Shown: positions 59,375 to 64,000 of the stretch, one piece after another
Position numbering within the stretch: the stretch's first letter is position 1
How the letters are laid out: every line of letters begins with the position of its first letter
From: Vibrio sp. YMD68
GTDB lineage: Bacteria; Pseudomonadota; Gammaproteobacteria; Enterobacterales; Vibrionaceae
Assembly: GCF_029958905.1 (NCBI RefSeq)
Contig: NZ_CP124614.1
Location: forward strand, 2,480,001-2,544,000
Length of the DNA: 64,000 nucleotides
Direction of reading: 5' to 3'
Notes under the pieces: model-generated
Databases searched by the model: none
What the model saw: only the letters and a program-made list of their open reading frames with translations
What the model was told of the DNA's origin: nothing
Position numbers and translations under genes: made by a program

Positions 59375-59785
59375 TCAGCGAACTCGGTCGCTGTATTTCT
59401 CAACCAAGTAATAAGTGGGATTGTAGTGATTGTCAGATATTTGAATCATCTTCGTATTAAGTTCATCGAGCATCCGATATTGATACAAAGTCTCTCCGAC
59501 TAGATATTCGAGTGTGGAGCCATCAAACTCATACCGTGTCGCCACAATTCTTCCTGCCACCGAAACACCATCAGGACCGATGTGGACATTGTTTGTAGCG
59601 TAGTCCGCGACATGTTGCTCAACCCACACTCCGTGTATGGATTGTTGATCAACTAAAGAAAGACGCACCTGCTTAAATAAACTGGAATAAGTAAGCACTG
59701 CCACCATAGACACAAGAAGTAATACTGAAAAAACAATGAGCTCTTTCTTTTTTTTGACTGTTTTTGTTATTTTTTGTGGAGCCAT
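59375..59785 (-). CDS. DUF2850-type small membrane protein
   Basis: The 136-residue protein has a Lys-rich N-terminus (about residues 5-15), one membrane helix (about 17-36) and a likely periplasmic beta-rich domain with SIHGVWVEQHVADYAT and YNPTYYLVEKY. It matches my memory of DUF2850, a family largely limited to vibrios with unknown function. The topology is inferred by the positive-inside rule. Confidence 0.65.
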   Translation of the reverse strand: MAPQKITKTVKKKKELIVFSVLLLVSMVAVLTYSSLFKQVRLSLVDQQSIHGVWVEQHVADYATNNVHIGPDGVSVAGRIVATRYEFDGSTLEYLVGETLYQYRMLDELNTKMIQISDNHYNPTYYLVEKYSDRVR

Positions 59786-59946
59786 CTTTTTAAACTTTAC
59801 CTATTCACTTATCTTAACTTTAACCATTATATACTGCTCGTACCACATCTAACTTCACCTTATGGCAATAAAGCCCCTCGCAGCTGAAGCCATCTACAAA
59901 CCCTCTATTGTTTGTTTACAATACAACTACAAAAACCTTGTTAACC

Positions 59947-59984
59947 AGTGAATAAAAAGGCAGTATAATCACATATTAATTCAA
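59947..59984 (+). promoter_or_regulatory. Possible argA operator/promoter
   Basis: TATAAT at 59964-59969 is a good -10 about 30 bp before argA. Two half-matches to the ArgR box (TGAAT-like at 59949 and ATTCA-like ending near 59983) bracket it with near-standard spacing. The -35 is poor and the ArgR assignment tentative. Confidence 0.4.
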
Positions 59985-59998
59985 TAGAGACTAATGAA

Positions 59999-61384
59999 TT
60001 GAAAATTCGTAGCACAGCCTTAGTTAAAGGATTTAGACAATCAGCCCCTTACGTCAACGCTCACCGTGGTAAAACCATGGTGATTATGCTGGGAGGGGAA
60101 GCTGTCGCTGACAAAAATTTCACTAATATTATTAGTGATTTATCATTACTTCATAGTCTGGGTGTTAGAATTGTGTTAGTTCACGGTGCCCGCCCACAAA
60201 TCAACCAAATTCTCACTTCAAATAATATAGAAACCCCTTATCACAAGGGAATTAGAGTGACCGATGAAAAAGCACTCAGCTTTGTCATGCAAGCGGCAGG
60301 ACAGCTTCAACTGGCCATAACCGCAAGGCTCTCAATGAGTCTGAATAACACCCCTATGGCGGGGACTCAACTCAACGTAGTGAGTGGTAATTTTATTGTC
60401 TCTCAACCATTAGGTATAGATGATGGGGTAGATTACTGCCACAGTGGAAGAATACGCCGTATTGATAGTGAAGGGATAAACCGAGCGCTGGCGCAAAACT
60501 CAATCGTGTTGCTCGGCCCTATTGCTAGCTCGGTCACCGGGGATTCCTTTAACTTGCTCTCAGAAGAAGTGGCTACCCAAGTTGCGATAAAATTGGGGGC
60601 AGACAAGCTGATAGGCTTCTGCTCTGAGCAAGGTGTCATTGATGAAAATGGCAATGCCATTGCCGAACTATTTCCCCAGGACGTTGATAAGCTTTTACGC
60701 GCTCATGAGCAAATCAATGATTCACAGAAAGATAATGACACCGTAGAAAACAACACGACACCAACAGACCTGACGCAAGATGATTCTTCCGGTACCAGTC
60801 GTTTCTTGCGGGCTGCCACTGTCGCTTGTCGAGCTGGCGTACCACGAAGTCATTTAATCAGCTATAAAGATGATGGTGCGCTCATTCAAGAATTGTTCTC
60901 GCTAGACGGAATAGGCACTCAGGTAGTCATGGCCAGTGCAGAGCAAGTCCGTACCGCACAAATTGATGACATTGGTGGCATCCTAGATCTGATTCGCCCT
61001 CACGAAGAGAAAGGCGTTTTGGTTCGACGATCAAGAGAGCAACTTGAACAGGAAATACACCAGTTCACGATCATCGAAAAAGATGGGCTGATCATCGGCT
61101 GCGCGGCTTTGTATCCCTATAAGGATGAGCACATGGCAGAAATGGCGTGTGTCGCCATTCACCCAGAATATCGCGATGGAAATCGAGGCTTGCTGTTACT
61201 TGACCACATGAGGTTGCAATCAAAATCACAAGGTATCCATCGGATTTTTGTTCTGACCACCCACAGCTTGCACTGGTTCAGAGAACAAGGGTTCTATGAG
61301 GTAGGGGTCGACTCTTTGCCTGTCGCGAAACAAAACCTCTATAACTATCAGCGGCGTTCAAAAATCTTAGCGCTTCGTGTTTAG
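59999..61384 (+). CDS. argA: Amino-acid N-acetyltransferase (N-acetylglutamate synthase)
   Basis: ArgA acetylates glutamate to start arginine synthesis and is feedback-inhibited by arginine. The 461-residue protein has an amino-acid-kinase-like domain ([26 protein letters not shown]) up to about residue 300 and a C-terminal GNAT domain ([24 protein letters not shown]). It starts with TTG; no in-frame ATG is available. An acidic, Asn/Thr-rich linker at about residues 238-265 makes it 18 residues longer than the E. coli enzyme. Confidence 0.93.
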   Translation: MKIRSTALVKGFRQSAPYVNAHRGKTMVIMLGGEAVADKNFTNIISDLSLLHSLGVRIVLVHGARPQINQILTSNNIETPYHKGIRVTDEKALSFVMQAAGQLQLAITARLSMSLNNTPMAGTQLNVVSGNFIVSQPLGIDDGVDYCHSGRIRRIDSEGINRALAQNSIVLLGPIASSVTGDSFNLLSEEVATQVAIKLGADKLIGFCSEQGVIDENGNAIAELFPQDVDKLLRAHEQINDSQKDNDTVENNTTPTDLTQDDSSGTSRFLRAATVACRAGVPRSHLISYKDDGALIQELFSLDGIGTQVVMASAEQVRTAQIDDIGGILDLIRPHEEKGVLVRRSREQLEQEIHQFTIIEKDGLIIGCAALYPYKDEHMAEMACVAIHPEYRDGNRGLLLLDHMRLQSKSQGIHRIFVLTTHSLHWFREQGFYEVGVDSLPVAKQNLYNYQRRSKILALRV

Positions 61385-61447
61385 TCTAACCAGCACAACG
61401 TATTCTCAAAATCGAGACAATAACAAATCAATTTCATAGCAGATAGT

Positions 61448-61482
61448 GATAAAAACCACTTTATTTATTGAGATAAAGTGGT
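61448..61482 (-). terminator. Terminator-like hairpin in the argA-recD gap
   Basis: AACCACTTTAT and ATAAAGTGGTT form a perfect 11-bp stem with an 8-nt loop. On the minus strand it is followed by TTTTTATC, a good U-tract; on the plus strand only TTAAAATT follows. So it ends a minus-strand transcript better than argA. Confidence 0.78.
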
Positions 61483-61604
61483 TAAAATTCGACCTCCTCA
61501 ATTGAGGAACTGCCTTTCGGGGTCATTGGACTCTTTGCCTAACTCAGTTGGGCCCGCATGGATTGCCTTAAAAATTAAAACAAGTAACTAAGAGCAAATT
61601 GCCG
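61483..61604. other. Structured spacer between argA and the small ORF
   Basis: This GC-richer stretch contains CCTCAATTGAGG, GACC/GGTC and AACTG/CAGTT pairings and a GGGCCC palindrome. On the minus strand it runs into the terminator at 61448-61482, so it may be the 3' body of a small RNA; on the plus strand it would be the leader of the next ORF. No known RNA family is recognised. Confidence 0.4.
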
Positions 61605-61787
61605 ATGAAAACCGTCATATGTAACTCTGTCCAGAGCTTTTGGGACATGGCTGACAACCAATTTTTAGAAGGCTTAGATGTACACTGCGTATTTCCTGTC
61701 AATGAAGGTATGAAAGCGTTCATTTTGAATTACCAGAGACGTTATAAAATCAATAGCATTTCCTTTACAAGCGCAATTCTAGTGTAA
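61605..61787 (+). CDS. Hypothetical 60-residue protein
   Basis: The ORF from ATG 61605 encodes 60 residues starting MKTVICNSVQSFWDMADNQF and including HCVFPVNEGMKAFILNYQRRYK. It has two Cys, no signal peptide and no membrane segment. The composition looks protein-like and I have an impression that similar short proteins occur in other vibrios, but I cannot confirm it. There is no strong ribosome binding site. Confidence 0.5.
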   Translation: MKTVICNSVQSFWDMADNQFLEGLDVHCVFPVNEGMKAFILNYQRRYKINSISFTSAILV

Positions 61788-61928
61788 TGCTTGAAATGAC
61801 CGTAAGTTTCCAGGGATGGTGACTTATCATTGATAACACACTTCTGATTCAATCTTTGCTTTCCACGCTTCAATACTCTCCAGGCCTTAATGACAAAAAT
61901 AATACCACGACACTATCCGTCCACATCG

Positions 61929-64000
61929 CTAACAAGTCATCTTTAACCGTTCCACTAAACCACTCGCGCGCTCTGTTTTTACTCTTATCCCGCGCTTAAG
62001 CACACTCATATTACAAAATAGAACCAATCGGCTTTTCGCTCGTGTTATCCCGGTGTAGATCAGCTCTCGGGTCAGTACGGGGGTAAAATCCGGCGGTAAG
62101 ATCATTAAGGTTAAAGCAAACTCGCTACCTTGAGATTTATGAACCGTCATGGCAAACGCGGTTTCATGGCTTGGAACTCGGCTTGGTAATACGGATTTCA
62201 CACTGCCATCGGGTAGTTCAAAAAAGACCTTGAGGCGTTTATTGTCATCAGAAAAATCAATCATGCAGATGCCAATATCACCATTATACAACCCTAATCC
62301 GTGGTCATTTTGCGTCACCATGACAGGGCGGCCGTGATACCAAAGTTCATCCTGTGGATTAATAAGTCGCTGACGAGACAACGCTTTTTCAATGCGCAGG
62401 TTTAATCCTGACACACCAAAATCTCCTTCTCGTATCGCGCACAATAATCGGCACTGAGAAAACTGCTTCAAGGCCATTTTCGCTCGTTGCAATTGATCCT
62501 CAACAAGCTCAATGGTACTCGTGTCTTTCGGCCGTATTTGCTGTAAATACAGCGCATATTCCTGTACCAATGTTTGCAGCATGTGACTGTAGCTTTCACC
62601 ACTTAACGTGTGAGATTCAATATCTCCAAATCCTTGTTCAAAGACCTGCTCGACACGTTTGGGTTGACCTGATTTTATAGCCTTTGCTAGCTGACCAATG
62701 CCAGAGCGTGCATCAAATCGAAAGCTCTTTTGCAGCATACACAAGCTATCACTGATGACGTTGCCATCCTGTTTGATGGTGTCGTCTGGGTTCACTGAGC
62801 CTTCATTAACATTGATGTGTTGATACTGCGTCAGTTCTTTGAGCACTTTTTCCTGAGCACTGCTATAGCCTAATTTCTGGAATGAGCAGATATCACCAAG
62901 TACAGAGCCGGCTTCCACAGACGCTAACTGATCTTTGTCTCCGAGCAGTATCAAGCGAGCATTGTCTGGCAGCGCCTCCACCACTTTATACATCATAGGC
63001 AGATCAACCATCGATGCTTCGTCAATCACAAGAATATCCAAATGCAGCGGGTTCGCTCGGTTGTGTCTGAACTCGGCACTATTGGGCAATGCCCCAAGTA
63101 AACGGTGAATCGTACTCGCTTGGGTAGGAATTTTCTCTTTGAGTTGCGGTGACACAGGCAGCTCAGTGATCGCCTGACCAATCGATTCGGTTAGTCTTGC
63201 GGCTGCTTTCCCGGTTGGTGCTACCAGGCGAATAGTAGGCTCTTTTCCTGTTTGCTCTGCTTGAGTAATTAATGCAGCAAGAAGCTTGGTGACCGTGGTG
63301 GTTTTACCCGTGCCTGGCCCTCCAGAAATGACCGCAAAGCGACGAGTTAATGCAATGGAGGCCGCGACTTTTTGCCAATTCACACAAACAGATAACGGCA
63401 CCCATTGGTCCAGCATTTGTAAATCTTCACTTTTATTAGCAGCCAGTAATAAGTTATCAATCGCCATCCAATCCAGGGATGTGTTATCGACAATATCAAG
63501 ATGATCACAAACCAGTTGTTGACGGACCACTTGAGTATTTTTTGATGAAGAAAGACTTTTCAGCCCATTAAATAGGTAGTGATAACTTCGCTGAAAGAGA
63601 CGATCAAGTAACGCAGAGAGGTTTTGTACCTCAGTAGGCTTTAAGATCATCGGTGACCCAAAGCGAGTTAAACATTCCGCTAAGCCGATTTCGTACTGCC
63701 AGTAGCGATGCAGATACAAGCGTTCGCCATCAAACATCATCGGCACGGCCTCGCTATTTTCACCAATCAAAGTCGACTGTTGAATCAGCGATGCCCAATC
63801 AATGCTTTGTAATTGCAAGCTTAACGCCGTGGCGGAATCACCATACAGTCCGAGTTTTAACGCCCACGGATGATGAGCATGATCATTAGAATTCACCGAA
63901 TTATTTGCAGTCTCGCCCACCATCGAAGGTGTTGGCAGCATCAAACAGATGTTTCCCTTACTCAACTCATGGCTGATTAACCCCGCAAGAAAGCCGATCT
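61929..64000 (-). CDS. recD: Exodeoxyribonuclease V subunit RecD (5' end outside window)
   Basis: RecD is the 5'-3' helicase of RecBCD. The visible part has Walker A GGPGTGKTTT, DEASMVDLPMM and the superfamily 1B motifs TVHKSQGSEF and YTGITRAKSRL. The frame stays open to the window edge: codons upstream of the apparent TTG start at 63965 read IGFLAGLISHELSKGNICL, which matches the RecD N-terminal pattern. So the true start lies beyond 64000 and about 690 residues are visible. Confidence 0.94.
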   Translation of the reverse strand, partial: IGFLAGLISHELSKGNICLMLPTPSMVGETANNSVNSNDHAHHPWALKLGLYGDSATALSLQLQSIDWASLIQQSTLIGENSEAVPMMFDGERLYLHRYWQYEIGLAECLTRFGSPMILKPTEVQNLSALLDRLFQRSYHYLFNGLKSLSSSKNTQVVRQQLVCDHLDIVDNTSLDWMAIDNLLLAANKSEDLQMLDQWVPLSVCVNWQKVAASIALTRRFAVISGGPGTGKTTTVTKLLAALITQAEQTGKEPTIRLVAPTGKAAARLTESIGQAITELPVSPQLKEKIPTQASTIHRLLGALPNSAEFRHNRANPLHLDILVIDEASMVDLPMMYKVVEALPDNARLILLGDKDQLASVEAGSVLGDICSFQKLGYSSAQEKVLKELTQYQHINVNEGSVNPDDTIKQDGNVISDSLCMLQKSFRFDARSGIGQLAKAIKSGQPKRVEQVFEQGFGDIESHTLSGESYSHMLQTLVQEYALYLQQIRPKDTSTIELVEDQLQRAKMALKQFSQCRLLCAIREGDFGVSGLNLRIEKALSRQRLINPQDELWYHGRPVMVTQNDHGLGLYNGDIGICMIDFSDDNKRLKVFFELPDGSVKSVLPSRVPSHETAFAMTVHKSQGSEFALTLMILPPDFTPVLTRELIYTGITRAKSRLVLFCNMSVLKRGIRVKTERASGLVERLKMTC

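Noticed and set aside
63963..63965. TTG as the recD start
   Set aside because: The frame continues to the window edge with codons that fit the RecD N-terminus, so this is an internal Leu codon.
1..64000. Prophage, integron, IS element or defence system
   Set aside because: No transposase, integrase, attC-like array, phage structural gene, restriction or toxin-antitoxin pair was seen; gene order is conserved core throughout.

Overview
The window is a typical Vibrio (Vibrionaceae, Gammaproteobacteria) housekeeping segment, most likely from the large chromosome. The assignment rests on the complete Na+-translocating NADH:quinone reductase operon with apbE and nqrM, an OmpK porin, Vibrio-type RibB with a degenerate second domain, a Vibrionaceae-type DUF2850 protein, and Gammaproteobacterial gene orders (rpsB-tsf-pyrH-frr-uppS-cdsA-dxr-rseP-bamA-skp-lpxD-fabZ-lpxA; bolA...yajG-ampG; panE-yajL; crl-frsA-gpt). 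The species cannot be named from sequence alone. No rRNA, tRNA, prophage, insertion sequence, integron, CRISPR array or defence island was seen.

Layout: 1-13.1 kb is a long minus-strand run from rpsB (translation) through isoprenoid/phospholipid genes to outer-membrane biogenesis and lipid A genes, ending unusually at lpxA with a terminator and no lpxB. 13.4-17.5 kb has plus-strand map, glnD and yaeH. 17.6-23.9 kb is a minus-strand vitamin block: nrdR-ribD-ribE-ribB(X)-ribH-nusB-thiL-pgpA. 24-30.2 kb is minus-strand proBA, crl, frsA, gpt and a PurR-box-controlled purine permease. 30.2-31.2 kb looks intergenic but holds a stand-alone minus-strand transcription unit with a CRP-type site, promoter, a 28-codon ORF with a strong ribosome binding site, a CCCC stretch and a terminator. 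It resembles the V. cholerae dual-function RNA VcdRP.

31.2-40.9 kb: pepD, an NSS transporter, a repeat-rich spacer, yggN, a Gre-family factor, a RecQ-family helicase convergent with and overlapping LexA-boxed dinB, and a double-receiver GGDEF protein. 40.6-47.9 kb is nqrABCDEF-apbE-nqrM. 48.1-48.7 kb has a nested inverted repeat and bolA. 48.8-53.8 kb is plus-strand rlmG, yajG, a periplasmic cyclophilin, ampG and CRP-sited ompK. 53.9-59.8 kb is panE-yajL-csdA, facing csdE, tcdA, mltA and a DUF2850 gene. 60-64 kb has argA, a small conserved-looking ORF in a structured spacer, and recD, whose 5' end lies outside the window.

The genes work together as envelope assembly (bamA, skp, rseP, lpx, uppS, cdsA, mltA, ampG), sodium bioenergetics (nqr plus its flavin and iron maturation factors), cofactor supply (riboflavin, thiamine pyrophosphate, pantothenate, Fe-S sulfur) and nitrogen/amino-acid control (glnD, proBA, argA). 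The most interesting non-routine elements are the VcdRP-like locus, the degenerate GTP cyclohydrolase domain of RibB, the lpxA/lpxB break, the nested palindrome upstream of nqrA, and the structured argA-recD spacer.
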